From Paeniglutamicibacter psychrophenolicus (lineage in GTDB: Bacteria; Actinomycetota; Actinomycetes; Actinomycetales; Micrococcaceae), in assembly GCF_017876575.1 (NCBI RefSeq), contig NZ_JAGIOE010000001.1, positions 1,116,001 through 1,180,000 of the forward strand: a DNA stretch of 64,000 nucleotides. Direction: 5' to 3'. Positions within the stretch are counted from its first letter, which is position 1, and every line of letters starts with the position of its first letter. The notes under the pieces were generated by a model. The model searched no databases. It had not been told where the DNA came from and worked only from the letters and a program-made list of their open reading frames with translations. A program made the translations under genes and the position numbers. This document shows, in pieces, positions 1 to 7,950 of the stretch.

Positions 1-1
1 A

Positions 2-370
2 CTGGTCGTCGAGTACACCGACGAAGCAGAACTCGTCGCGCTGGCCGAAAGCTTCGAGGGCCAGCTGACCGCCACCCTCGTGGGCACCGAAAACTGCGAG
101 GTCACCGAGCTGATCGAGGTGCTTTCCCGCAAGGCAGGCCGCGTGCTGTGGAACCAGTGGCCGACCGGCGTCTCGGTCACCTACGCGCAGCAGCACGGCG
201 GCCCGTACCCGGCAACCACCTCCGTGGGCAGCACCTCCGTGGGCACCGCCGCGATCTCCCGCTTCCTGCGCCCGGTTGCCTACCAGGGCTTCCCGCAGGC
301 ACTGCTTCCCGAGGCGCTGCAGGATGCCAACCCGCTGAACGTGCCGCAGATGGTCAACGGCAAGCGCTAA
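2..370 (+). CDS. Aldehyde dehydrogenase (NADP+-type, ketoglutarate semialdehyde dehydrogenase-like), C-terminal part
   Basis: The reading frame is open from base 2 to a TAA at 368-370, so the gene begins outside the window. The visible 122 residues match the C-terminal end of the ALDH subfamily that oxidises 2,5-dioxopentanoate and related aldehydes with NADP+. Seen are the segment FPTGV-like WPTGVSVTYAQQHGGPYPATT (20-residue region near residue 55 of the fragment), then TSVGT..ISRFLRPVAYQ and the tail ending NGKR. The catalytic Cys and Glu lie upstream and cannot be checked. A strong hairpin follows 20 bases after the stop. Family assignment is firm; the substrate is not, because relatives act on sugar-derived and aromatic aldehydes. 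Confidence 0.85.
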   Translation: MVVEYTDEAELVALAESFEGQLTATLVGTENCEVTELIEVLSRKAGRVLWNQWPTGVSVTYAQQHGGPYPATTSVGSTSVGTAAISRFLRPVAYQGFPQALLPEALQDANPLNVPQMVNGKR

Positions 371-389
371 CGGCCTGCACGCCGTGGGG

Positions 390-428
390 CCCTGAACCGG
401 CACGCCCGCAGGCTGTGCCGGTTCAGGG
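390..428 (+). terminator. Hairpin terminator after the aldehyde dehydrogenase
   Basis: A perfect 14-bp stem (390-403 with 415-428, arm CCCTGAACCGGCAC) encloses an 11-base loop. It starts 20 bases after the stop codon. There is no T-tract, so it is a stem-loop of the kind common after actinobacterial genes rather than a textbook intrinsic terminator. The alcohol dehydrogenase remnant begins directly after it. Confidence 0.7.
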
Positions 429-435
429 GCCCAAA

Positions 436-1347
436 GGAGCCAGGATCGTCGAAGCCATCGGCTCGACCCTGCGGGGATTCTCCGCGGGCGACAAGGTCGT
501 CATGGGTTCGGCGTTTTGTGGCCAGTGCGAGCAATGCCTCGCCGGGAACCCGATGTATTGCCTGAGCTTCTGCGATCGGAACTTCGGCGTCCAGCGCGCG
601 GACGGCTCGAAGGCCTTTTCGGACTCGCAGGGCGCGATCGGATCGCATTTCTTCGGCCAGTCCTCCTTCGCCGAGCACACCAACGTCGCGGCCCGTGGTG
701 TGGTCAAGGTTCCCGACGACGTGCCGCTGGAGATCCTCGGACCCCTGGGCTGCGGCATCATGACCGGTTCCGGGGCCGTGCTCAACGTCCTTGAGCCGAA
801 GCCCGGTTCCTCCATTGCGGTGTTCGGCACCGGGGCCGTGGGCATGGCCGGCATGCTTGCGACCAAGGCCGCCGGCGCCACGACCATCATCATGGTGGAC
901 ATCGTGCCCGAACGCCTCGCGTTCGCCAAGGAGCTGGGAGCCACCCACACCGTGAATTCCAAGGAAGTGGACCCGGTCGAGGCGATCAAGGAGATCACCG
1001 GCGGCGGCGTCAATTACGCGTTGGACACCACCGGCGTTCCCCCGGTGTTCTCGCAGATGACCCAGTCGTTGGCCACCCGGGGCCACGGCGCCCTGGTCGG
1101 TGCCGCGAAGCTGGGGACCGAGGCACCGTTCGCCATCGGCAACCTGCTGCTGACCGGCATCAAGGTCTCCATGGTCATCGAGGGCGACGCGGTGCCCAAG
1201 GAATTCATTCCCCGGCTGATCAGCCTGCACGCGCAGGGCTTGTTCCCCTTCGACAAGCTGATCAAGAAGTACAAGTTCGAGGACATCAACCAGGCCTTCG
1301 CCGATTCCGCGGACGGATCGACGCTCAAGCCGGTCATCGTGTTCTAG
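436..1347 (+). pseudogene. Zinc-dependent alcohol dehydrogenase (aryl-alcohol type), 5'-truncated
   Basis: Homology to the MDR zinc alcohol dehydrogenases starts abruptly at GARIVEAIG (codon 436), which matches the sequence just after the HE motif of intact enzymes. The first 65-70 residues, with the catalytic zinc Cys and the His-Glu pair, are absent. What remains has the structural zinc site (CGQCEQC...YC, near 520-560), the Rossmann motif GTGAVG and an intact C-terminus ending in TAG at 1347. The first in-frame ATG is at 502, inside the zinc loop, and has no good ribosome site. An AAAGGAG at 433-438 has no start codon behind it. I read it as a remnant left by a deletion that joined it to the hairpin after the aldehyde dehydrogenase. 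Confidence 0.75.
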
Positions 1348-1436
1348 CGCCTACGGATCCCGTTGTGGGGTGGCCGGACATGTGCCCGATAGCGCATTTC
1401 CGCCCATCCTTCCGCAGGAATGGGCCGGTGCAGGGC

Positions 1437-2252
1437 TCAGCCGCCCCACGTGAACCGGGGCCGCCCGCCCTCCAGGAATGCCCGTTGGCCGACGGCGAAG
1501 TCCTCACTGGCCGGCAGCTTGGCCCACTCCTCGCGCCACAGCTCGTCCTCCGCGCCGCTTCCGGAAACCAGGGAATCGATCAGCTTCTTCATGGTGTGGA
1601 CCGAGTACTGAGAGCGCGTGGCCATGCGGGCGACCAGGCCCTGGCTGAGGGCCTCGAAGTCGGCTTCGGGAACCACATCCGTCAGCAGTCCCCAGGCAGC
1701 CGCTTTCTCTGCAGGGATCACGTCCGCACTGAAAAGCACGTACTTGGCCTTGTCGGCGCCGAGACGCTGGACCAGGCGTTCGACGCCGCTGCGCGGGTAG
1801 ATGATGCCCAGCTTGGACGGCGTCACCGCAAGCTTGACGGAATCGGCGGCGATGCTTACGTCGCAGGCCGAGGCAATCTGCCATCCCCCTCCCATGCAGG
1901 TCCCGCGCACCAGTGCCACGGTCGGCTTGCGTGCCGCCCCGATTGCGGCATCGGCGGCGCTGAGGTGGTCGATGGTTTCCCCGTCCGGGCCCGCGTCGAA
2001 CAGGACCTGATGCAGTTCGTTGATGGCGGCGCCGGCCGAAAAATCGTCCCCGCTTCCACGCAGCGTGATGACCTTGACCCTCGGGTCGGCATCGAGCCGG
2101 CGCACCTGCTCGGCAAGCTCGAGGCACATGTCCCGGGTCAGGGCATTGCGCTGGCGCGGGTTCTCGATCACGATCTCGCCGATGTCGCCGTTGATGCCGC
2201 TGAGTATGCGACCTGCCAGCGTCGGGATCGCTGTGGTTGTCGTTCCGCTCAT
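1437..2252 (-). CDS. Crotonase-fold protein, possible acyl-CoA decarboxylase (enoyl-CoA hydratase family)
   Basis: This 271-residue protein has the crotonase signature: the oxyanion segment FSAGAAINEL at 71-80 and GTCMGGGWQIA at 117-127. The two glutamates that hydrate enoyl-CoA are missing: Gln125 stands at the first position, and the usual PE of the second is replaced by TPSKLG (144-149). A Tyr follows at 152, as in E. coli methylmalonyl-CoA decarboxylase (motif TPxxLGxxY), although the His66 of that enzyme is not kept. A decarboxylase or another non-hydratase reaction on a short acyl-CoA is therefore likelier than hydration. Its ATG overlaps the TGA of the upstream CoA-transferase by four bases, so the two are translationally coupled. 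Fold is certain; reaction is inferred. Confidence 0.75.
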   Translation of the reverse strand: MSGTTTTAIPTLAGRILSGINGDIGEIVIENPRQRNALTRDMCLELAEQVRRLDADPRVKVITLRGSGDDFSAGAAINELHQVLFDAGPDGETIDHLSAADAAIGAARKPTVALVRGTCMGGGWQIASACDVSIAADSVKLAVTPSKLGIIYPRSGVERLVQRLGADKAKYVLFSADVIPAEKAAAWGLLTDVVPEADFEALSQGLVARMATRSQYSVHTMKKLIDSLVSGSGAEDELWREEWAKLPASEDFAVGQRAFLEGGRPRFTWGG

Positions 2253-3469
2253 GCCGTTGCTCCGCTCGTGGCCAGGACCGCCGGTTCCCTCACGATGCCC
2301 TCTGCCATCAGACGGTCGATCTGTTCGTTGTCCAGTCCCATGCCGGTGAGGATCTCGCGGCTGTGCTCGCCCAGCACCGGCGGGGCATGGCGCACCGGCG
2401 TGGGGGCATTGCCGATGCTGACGGGACCGCGCAGGATCCGCAGGTTGGTGCCGTCGGCTCGCCGTGTTTCGGCGATCAGCCCGAGCGCTCGGGCCTGGTC
2501 GCTGTTCACTGCTTGCAGGTAGTCGAACACCGGCCCGCTGGGGATTCCCACGGCGTTGAGGTCCTCGATCCATGCGGCGGCCGGGCGGGTCGCCAGCTCC
2601 CGGGTGACCAGGGCATTGAGTTCTTCGCGGTGCACGGCCCGATCCCTGCCGGTGGCAAAACGGGGATCTTCGGTCAACTCGGTCCTGCCGAGCACCGAGC
2701 AGAATGCCGCCCACTGCGACTCGGTGGCAACGGCCAGAACGATGTCGTCGCCGGCCGTTGCGTAGGCCCCATAGGGGGCGATGGTCGGGTGGTTGTTTCC
2801 CTGGGGTTCCGGTGCCCGGTCCTGCGAGAGTGCGGTCTGTCCCTGGAATGCCGAAAGCCCCAGCGCGGTTTCGAACAGCGAGGTGGAGACGTTCTGCGCT
2901 TCGCTTCCCTGGGCCCGTGCGTAGAGCGCACTGACCAGGGCGAAGGCGGAGATCATGCCGGTGGCGATATCGATGACGGGAACGCCGACGCGGTAGGTTT
3001 CCTCGGTGTTCTTGCCGGTGACCGAGGTTAGCCCTGAGGCGGCCTGGATGACCTGGTCCAGTCCGGCCCGGTCCTTCCATGGTCCTGCCGTGCCGTAGCC
3101 GGTGATGGAGGAAACTATGAGTCGCGGGTTGATGGCACGCAGCCGTTCGGCCCCGAGCCCCATCTTTTCCATGGTTCCGGGCTTGAAGTTCTCCACGAGC
3201 GCGTCGGCATCCGCGAGCAGGTCGGCGAGCAATTGGCGTCCGGATTCGCTGTAGAGATCCAGCGAGAACGACTTCTTGTTCCGGTTGGTGGAGTCGAAAT
3301 ACAGGCTGTGGTTGCCGTCAAACGGCGGCCAGGACCGCGACGAGTCCCCGCCGGTGACGGTCTCGATCTTGATGACGTCCGCACCCATGTCCGCGAGCAA
3401 TGCGGTGCAGTAGGGGCCGGCCAGTGCCCGGCTGAGGTCGATGACGCGAATACCGCTCAATGGCAGCAA
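2249..3469 (-). CDS. Class III CoA-transferase (CaiB/BaiF family)
   Basis: The product moves CoA between carboxylic acids through an aspartyl anhydride intermediate. Family marks are GIRVIDLSRALAGPYC (6-21), the KIE and NRNKKS segments, VENFKPG (92-98) and the catalytic Asp138 in GLDQVIQAASG. A TTG start at 3469 is chosen because a perfect AAGGAGG lies five bases before it (3475-3481 on this strand) and gives the usual N-terminus MLPLSGIRV and 406 residues. The longer frame to 3535 has no family resemblance. It lies between a dicarboxylate carrier and a crotonase-fold protein, with ATGA overlap to the latter, which suggests that it activates the imported diacid. Donor and acceptor are not known. 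Confidence 0.88.
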   Translation of the reverse strand: MLPLSGIRVIDLSRALAGPYCTALLADMGADVIKIETVTGGDSSRSWPPFDGNHSLYFDSTNRNKKSFSLDLYSESGRQLLADLLADADALVENFKPGTMEKMGLGAERLRAINPRLIVSSITGYGTAGPWKDRAGLDQVIQAASGLTSVTGKNTEETYRVGVPVIDIATGMISAFALVSALYARAQGSEAQNVSTSLFETALGLSAFQGQTALSQDRAPEPQGNNHPTIAPYGAYATAGDDIVLAVATESQWAAFCSVLGRTELTEDPRFATGRDRAVHREELNALVTRELATRPAAAWIEDLNAVGIPSGPVFDYLQAVNSDQARALGLIAETRRADGTNLRILRGPVSIGNAPTPVRHAPPVLGEHSREILTGMGLDNEQIDRLMAEGIVREPAVLATSGATA

Positions 3470-3512
3470 GGTGTCCTCCTTGGGATGAAATGAATAGGAA
3501 ATGGCGGGGGCA

Positions 3513-4898
3513 CTAGAACATGGTTGGCAGCACAAGGGCGCCGACCAGGCCCAGCGGGCCGATCACGACCATGGACATGCCCCACCGGGTCAACAGCTGG
3601 TTGATACGCGGACGTTCCTCTTCATCGACGGTGGCCACCAGTGTGGCTCCCACCGTTGAAAACGGGGATACGTCCACGATCGAGGAACAGACTCCAAGCG
3701 CCGCGATCAATGCCCAGCCGGCGATGTCGCCAGAGGCCACCAGCGGGATGGCCAGGGGCACCAGGGCCGCGAGCATTCCGGTGGTCGAAGCGAAGGCCGA
3801 GACCAGCCCGCCGATCAGGCAAATGACCAGGGCCGCGATCAATGGGCTTCCGATCTGGCTTGCGGCATCGCCCAAGAGTTCGACCGCGCCCATCTTCTGC
3901 AGTACTCCGACGAAGGTGATGATGCCACCGACCATCAGAACCGTGGACCAATCGATTTTGGCCACTGCGGTCTTTCCGGTCTTGGGATCCACCAGTGTCA
4001 TGACAGCAGCGAAGGCAAAGCAAAGGACTCCGATGTCCGGATCCAGTCCGAAGAGCGCGAGGGCGATGACGCTGGCCACCAATCCGGCCATGCACAGCAC
4101 GGTGATCAGTTGCGTTGGGTTCATTCGTGGACGAACCGCAGCGGGGGTTTCTGTGCGTTCAAGTGTCTTCAGTCCGCCGCGCGCGATTTGTGCGCTTCGC
4201 TTGGCGATGCCCTCGCGTTCGAAAGGATGGGCCGGAAGGGGGGCCTTGATGGCCAAGTTCGGTGCAATGGCCGGTCCGATTTCACCTGGTGCCCGGGTCT
4301 TGAGCAACTTGAATCCCCCGAACATGACATATGCGGCAGCAAGCAAAACGATGTTGGCTCCGAGAGCCACGGCAAACAGCAACAACGGGTTCAATGGGAT
4401 GCCGACCGAATGGGCGGTTCCGTAGGTAACGATGCCAAAGAGGCTGGTGGGAGCGAATCCGCCGGCGCTCAGGCCGCATCCAATGGCCAGCCCCATCAGC
4501 ATCCGGTCGATGCCGTATTTCTTGGCCAGCGGCATACCTATTGGGGTCATCACCAGCCCGGCAAGCGGTGAGCCCATCGCGGAGATACCTGCGGTCAGGG
4601 CAAAGAAAACCAAGGGGAGAACGAAGGCATTGTCCCCGACCCTCGCGATGGCGGATTCGATGATCTTGTCCACGGTGCCATTTGCCTGCGCAATGGCGAA
4701 GAAGTAGGTGACGCCAACGAGCAACACCAGGATGGAGATCGGGAAGCCGGCAACAACCTGCTTCATTTCCATGTCGGCGAGCCAAATGCCAACACCGGCG
4801 GCGCCGGCGAACATGATGACGCCCAAGTGCACCTTGCGAAGCGTGGCCAAGGTGAAGATGCCTACAAAAATAATCAAGGCAATGATCTGAGAAGTCAC
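3513..4898 (-). CDS. MatC-like dicarboxylate carrier (SLC13 / ion transporter superfamily)
   Basis: This 461-residue integral membrane protein has about twelve hydrophobic segments and the N-terminal region typical of the rhizobial malonate carrier MatC (TLRKVHLGVIMFAGA, GVTYFFAIAQANGT). Conserved turns include SAMGSPLAGLVMTPIG in the first half and VDVSPFSTVGA in the second. A cytoplasmic loop of about 50 residues sits in the middle. It starts with GTG at 4898, preceded by GAAAGGA four bases away (4903-4909). It is the first gene of a three-gene minus-strand unit and is divergent from an IclR regulator across an operator region. The likely role is sodium- or proton-linked uptake of a small dicarboxylate; malonate is suggested by MatC but not proven. 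Confidence 0.8.
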   Translation of the reverse strand: MTSQIIALIIFVGIFTLATLRKVHLGVIMFAGAAGVGIWLADMEMKQVVAGFPISILVLLVGVTYFFAIAQANGTVDKIIESAIARVGDNAFVLPLVFFALTAGISAMGSPLAGLVMTPIGMPLAKKYGIDRMLMGLAIGCGLSAGGFAPTSLFGIVTYGTAHSVGIPLNPLLLFAVALGANIVLLAAAYVMFGGFKLLKTRAPGEIGPAIAPNLAIKAPLPAHPFEREGIAKRSAQIARGGLKTLERTETPAAVRPRMNPTQLITVLCMAGLVASVIALALFGLDPDIGVLCFAFAAVMTLVDPKTGKTAVAKIDWSTVLMVGGIITFVGVLQKMGAVELLGDAASQIGSPLIAALVICLIGGLVSAFASTTGMLAALVPLAIPLVASGDIAGWALIAALGVCSSIVDVSPFSTVGATLVATVDEEERPRINQLLTRWGMSMVVIGPLGLVGALVLPTMF

Positions 4899-4925
4899 TG
4901 TGGTCCTTTCACAAAAACATTCATT

Positions 4926-4951
4926 GGTTCATCTAGTGAACCGACGGTTCA
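4926..4951. promoter_or_regulatory. Three GGTTCA half-sites between carrier and IclR gene (operator)
   Basis: GGTTCA (4926-4931), TGAACC (4937-4942) and GGTTCA (4946-4951) form two overlapping palindromes: one with a 5-base spacer and one with a 3-base spacer (TGAACC GAC GGTTCA). They lie midway between the divergent starts at 4898 and 4986. An IclR dimer or tetramer bound here could control both directions. Confidence 0.7.
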
Positions 4952-4985
4952 TTTTGCTGCATTGGCTGTAAGCTATATCACAAAC

Positions 4986-5774
4986 ATGGATTGGGCAAGA
5001 GAAGAAATTGGGGCGTACGGGTTGAGTACACAAAGCGTGAAGTCGGCAATGCAGATCATCGAGGTCATCTCGGAGCACCAGCCCATTGGCCTCTCGGATA
5101 TCGCGAGAAGGACCGGCGGTTCCAAGGCCACGGTCCTGCGGACGCTCACGACGCTCAGGGACATGCGTTGGGTGGAGCAAAGCGACACGAGAGATGCGAC
5201 CTGGTCGCTGAGCTTCCACGCCTATGCGGTGACTGCCCGAGCAGGGCTGGGCGTCGACCTGCGCGACATTGCCATTGGGCCGATGAATGGTCTTCAACTG
5301 GACACCCGTGAAACGGTGCACCTTTGTGTCCCGGATTCAAACTGCCTGGTGGTTATTGAACGGCTCGATACCCCGCACGTCCTGCGCGCGTTCTTGGCGT
5401 TGGGCACGCCGATTCCTCTCCATGCATCGGCCACTGGACTGGCGTTCCTTGGGGCATCCACTGACGATTTCGTCGAGGGTGTGTTGAAGGGCCCGCTGGA
5501 AAAGACCAGTGGGCAGACGGCTACGGCCCCGGAAAGCGTGTGGAAACTGGTGCGGGAAGCACGCGAGCGCGGCTACTCCATCAATGAGGAGGGGCTGAGT
5601 GACGGAATTACCTCAGTGGGAGCCGCAATCATGAACTCTACGGGTGCGCCGGTGGGCTGTGTGTCCATTTCCGGGCCATCGAGCCGAATAGTGTCTTCCA
5701 AGTACGAGGAATACGGCACGGCCGTGGTGCGAACGGCCAATGAGATCAGCGGGCTGATGCGCGGTCGACGCTGA
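4986..5774 (+). CDS. IclR-family transcriptional regulator
   Basis: The 262-residue protein has an N-terminal winged helix-turn-helix (IGLSDIARRTGGSKATVLRTLTTL around residues 35-60) and the IclR effector domain that follows (RETVHLCVPD, ASATGLAFLGA, GYSINEEGLSDGITSVGAAI). ATG 4986 gives the normal length; a longer frame adds only unrelated residues. No ribosome site is visible before it. CTATAT at 4973-4978 is positioned as a -10 box seven bases upstream, so the mRNA may be leaderless. The gene is divergent from the carrier, CoA-transferase and crotonase genes and probably regulates them through the GGTTCA sites, which would also allow autoregulation. Confidence 0.88.
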   Translation: MDWAREEIGAYGLSTQSVKSAMQIIEVISEHQPIGLSDIARRTGGSKATVLRTLTTLRDMRWVEQSDTRDATWSLSFHAYAVTARAGLGVDLRDIAIGPMNGLQLDTRETVHLCVPDSNCLVVIERLDTPHVLRAFLALGTPIPLHASATGLAFLGASTDDFVEGVLKGPLEKTSGQTATAPESVWKLVREARERGYSINEEGLSDGITSVGAAIMNSTGAPVGCVSISGPSSRIVSSKYEEYGTAVVRTANEISGLMRGRR

Positions 5775-5801
5775 AGCCAGTCCTCGGATTGGGTGAAACG
5801 T

Positions 5802-5834
5802 ATCCGGCCAGACCCGCAGGGGATCTGGCCGGAT
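5802..5834. terminator. Bidirectional hairpin between convergent genes
   Basis: An 11-bp perfect stem (ATCCGGCCAGA 5802-5812 with 5824-5834) with an 11-base loop lies between the stop codons of the IclR gene and the convergent amidohydrolase gene. It can serve both strands. Confidence 0.75.
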
Positions 5835-5849
5835 GCCGAGTCTTCTTCT

Positions 5850-7079
5850 CTACTTGCCGACCTTGGAGTACAGCGCACGGACAGCCGCGGCCACGGCCGT
5901 GGCCAGCGTCGGGTCGATGACCGGGGCGAAGAACGGCGAGTGGTTGGCCGGCGGATGCTCCGAGCCCACGGTCTGCGCGTCGAAGCCGCCGAAGAACCAG
6001 TACACCGAGGGAACGCCGATGGCATCGGCCAGCGCGCCGAAGTCCTCGCTGCCCATCACCGGGGTTCCCTGCAGAACCTTTTCGGCACCGAACTCGTCGC
6101 GGAACTGCTCCTCAAGCAACGCGGTCTGGACCGGGTCGTTGTGCAGCGGCGGAAAGTTGGAGATGTCCTCGATGGTGGGTTCCGGGGCCCCGGAGGCGGC
6201 GGCCTCGGCGGCGATGATGCGCCGGATCGAGGACAAGACGGTTTCACGCACCGCCGGTTCGAAGGTGCGCACGTTCAGCGTGAACACCGCGCGGTCCGGG
6301 ATCACGTTCTCCTTCAGGCCCGCGTGGAAGGACCCGATGGTCACCACCGCGGCCGACTGCGGGGCCACCTGACGCGAGACGATGGTCTGCAGGCGCAACA
6401 CCATGGCCGCTCCCAGCACGATCGGGTCGATCGAGTGTTCCGGCATCGAGCCGTGCGAGCCCTGCCCGTGGACCGTGACCTTGAAGGAATCCGCGGTGCT
6501 CATCGCGGCCCCCGCCATCAGCGACACGGTGCCGGCCAGCCCCGGCATCACGTGCTGGCCGTACATGATCTCGGGCTTCGGGGCCTTGTCCCACAACCCG
6601 TCCTGGACCATCGCCCGGGCGCCGGCGGCGGTTTCCTCCCCGGGCTGCAGCACGAACACGATGGTGCCGGCCCAGTCGTCCTTGGCCCCGGCGTAGAGGG
6701 CCGCGGTGGCCAGCGCCGAGGCCATGTGGGTGTCGTGCCCGCAGGCGTGCATGGTCGGGACCTCGGTGCCGTCCTCCAGGAAGCCGGTGGCGGTGCTGGC
6801 GTAGTCAACACCGGTGTCCTCGAGCACCGGAAGCCCGTCGGTGTCGGCGCGGAACCCGACGACCGGGCCCTGCCCGTTGCGCAGCACGCCCACCACGCCG
6901 GTGCCGCCGCAGCGGAACACCTCAAGTCCCAGGGCCTCGAGGCGCCCGGTGAGATAGTCGGCGGTCCGGTGCTCCTGCATGGACAGCTCGGGATTGGCGT
7001 GCAGGTACTTGTAGGTCTCGATCATGTCCGCGGTCGAGTCCGCGGCCAGTGACAGGGCCTGCGGGATGGTGTTCGTCAT
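5850..7079 (-). CDS. M20-family amidohydrolase (hippurate / N-acyl-amino-acid hydrolase type)
   Basis: The 409-residue protein belongs to the M20D peptidases, which cleave N-acyl amino acids in the cytoplasm. Metal ligands are visible as HACGHDTHMA (111-120, with Cys113 as a ligand) and the glutamate pair PGEET at 146-150; late motifs are TPVMGSEDF and the HSPFF near the end. Length is normal for hippurate hydrolase. AAGGAAA lies about 11 bases before the ATG. It is the last gene of a minus-strand unit with two membrane proteins and a tandem glycine riboswitch at the head of the leader, which points to a substrate that yields glycine, for example an N-acylglycine or a glycine peptide. That link is an inference. 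Confidence 0.85.
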   Translation of the reverse strand: MTNTIPQALSLAADSTADMIETYKYLHANPELSMQEHRTADYLTGRLEALGLEVFRCGGTGVVGVLRNGQGPVVGFRADTDGLPVLEDTGVDYASTATGFLEDGTEVPTMHACGHDTHMASALATAALYAGAKDDWAGTIVFVLQPGEETAAGARAMVQDGLWDKAPKPEIMYGQHVMPGLAGTVSLMAGAAMSTADSFKVTVHGQGSHGSMPEHSIDPIVLGAAMVLRLQTIVSRQVAPQSAAVVTIGSFHAGLKENVIPDRAVFTLNVRTFEPAVRETVLSSIRRIIAAEAAASGAPEPTIEDISNFPPLHNDPVQTALLEEQFRDEFGAEKVLQGTPVMGSEDFGALADAIGVPSVYWFFGGFDAQTVGSEHPPANHSPFFAPVIDPTLATAVAAAVRALYSKVGK

Positions 7080-7174
7080 GCTGTGTTGTTTCCTTGTCTT
7101 TGGGTGGCGGCGGGGCGGCGGGTGGCCGCTGCCGGTGGATGTCTTGTTGGTCGTTTGCCGGGGATGGGGGGTGC

Positions 7175-7921
7175 TCAGTACACGGGGCCTTCCGGAAGCT
7201 CCGATTCGGCGGTGGTGTCCTCCGGGGTGCCGAGGGTCTTGCGGTCGCGCAGCACCCAGGCGAGCGCGGCGGTGGAGATCACGGCGACAGCCGTGGAGAA
7301 CAGGCCGAAGGGCTTGTAGAGCTGGACAATGAAGACCACGACGACCGCGACCACCAGCGCGATCACGGCCGAGCGCGGGGCCTTCTGGCTCACGATGGCC
7401 TGCACGACCACCGCTCCCATCACCGTGGGCAGGATGTAGAACTGGACGGTCTGGATCATGTCGACAGGGATCACGCTGACCAGCCAGGTGCCCAACAGCC
7501 CGACGAAGATGAACAGGGATGCCAGGTGGACTGTGGCAGCGCCGCAGATCGCGGCGACGGAGGCCAGCTCGCCCTTGCGGGTTCCGGGCTTCACCCCGAT
7601 GGTCGCCTGGGCGATCATGGCCGCGGGCAGCAGCTTGTTGGAGATGTTGCCGATCATGAAGGCCTGGTACATCGAGGAGGCCCCGAGGATCGGGAAGTAG
7701 GTCAGGGGCTCGACGATCCAGATCACGCCGAAGACCGCGGCCAGGGCGCCGAAGGCCGTGAGGATCCCGGCGACCTCGATGTCCAGGCCGGCGAAGAAGA
7801 CCAGGTAGCCGGGGGCGGCCAGGGAAAAGAACAGGCCCATGATCATGGTGATCCGTCCCCAGCGGGAGGTGGTCTTGTCGAAGGCGCCAAGCGCCTCGTG
7901 CAGCTCTGTGGCTTTGCTCAT
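7175..7921 (-). CDS. Membrane protein, partner of the DUF5058 transporter
   Basis: This 248-residue protein has six to seven hydrophobic helices and no soluble domain. It begins at ATG 7921 with a good CCAAGGAG site and follows the DUF5058 gene by 29 bases. Pairs of a DUF5058 protein with a protein of this kind recur next to M20 amidohydrolases in other bacteria, which suggests a two-subunit permease. Helix-rich stretches include GILTAFGALAAVFGVIW and VIALVVAVVVVFIVQLY near the C-terminal third. The substrate is not known. The glycine riboswitch upstream of the operon argues for glycine, a glycine peptide or an acylglycine. Confidence 0.65.
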   Translation of the reverse strand: MSKATELHEALGAFDKTTSRWGRITMIMGLFFSLAAPGYLVFFAGLDIEVAGILTAFGALAAVFGVIWIVEPLTYFPILGASSMYQAFMIGNISNKLLPAAMIAQATIGVKPGTRKGELASVAAICGAATVHLASLFIFVGLLGTWLVSVIPVDMIQTVQFYILPTVMGAVVVQAIVSQKAPRSAVIALVVAVVVVFIVQLYKPFGLFSTAVAVISTAALAWVLRDRKTLGTPEDTTAESELPEGPVY

Positions 7922-7950
7922 GATGTGCTCCTTGGGTTTCTTGGCGCTGC

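Noticed and set aside
386-432. Hairpin with GGGGCCC arms as an insertion-sequence end
   Set aside because: No transposase, no second copy and no target duplication; its place right after a stop codon fits a terminator.
1437-3080. 547-codon minus-strand frame across the crotonase and CoA-transferase genes
   Set aside because: Only its last half (crotonase) has family resemblance; the first half is the CoA-transferase gene read in another frame. The ATG at 2252 is the real start.
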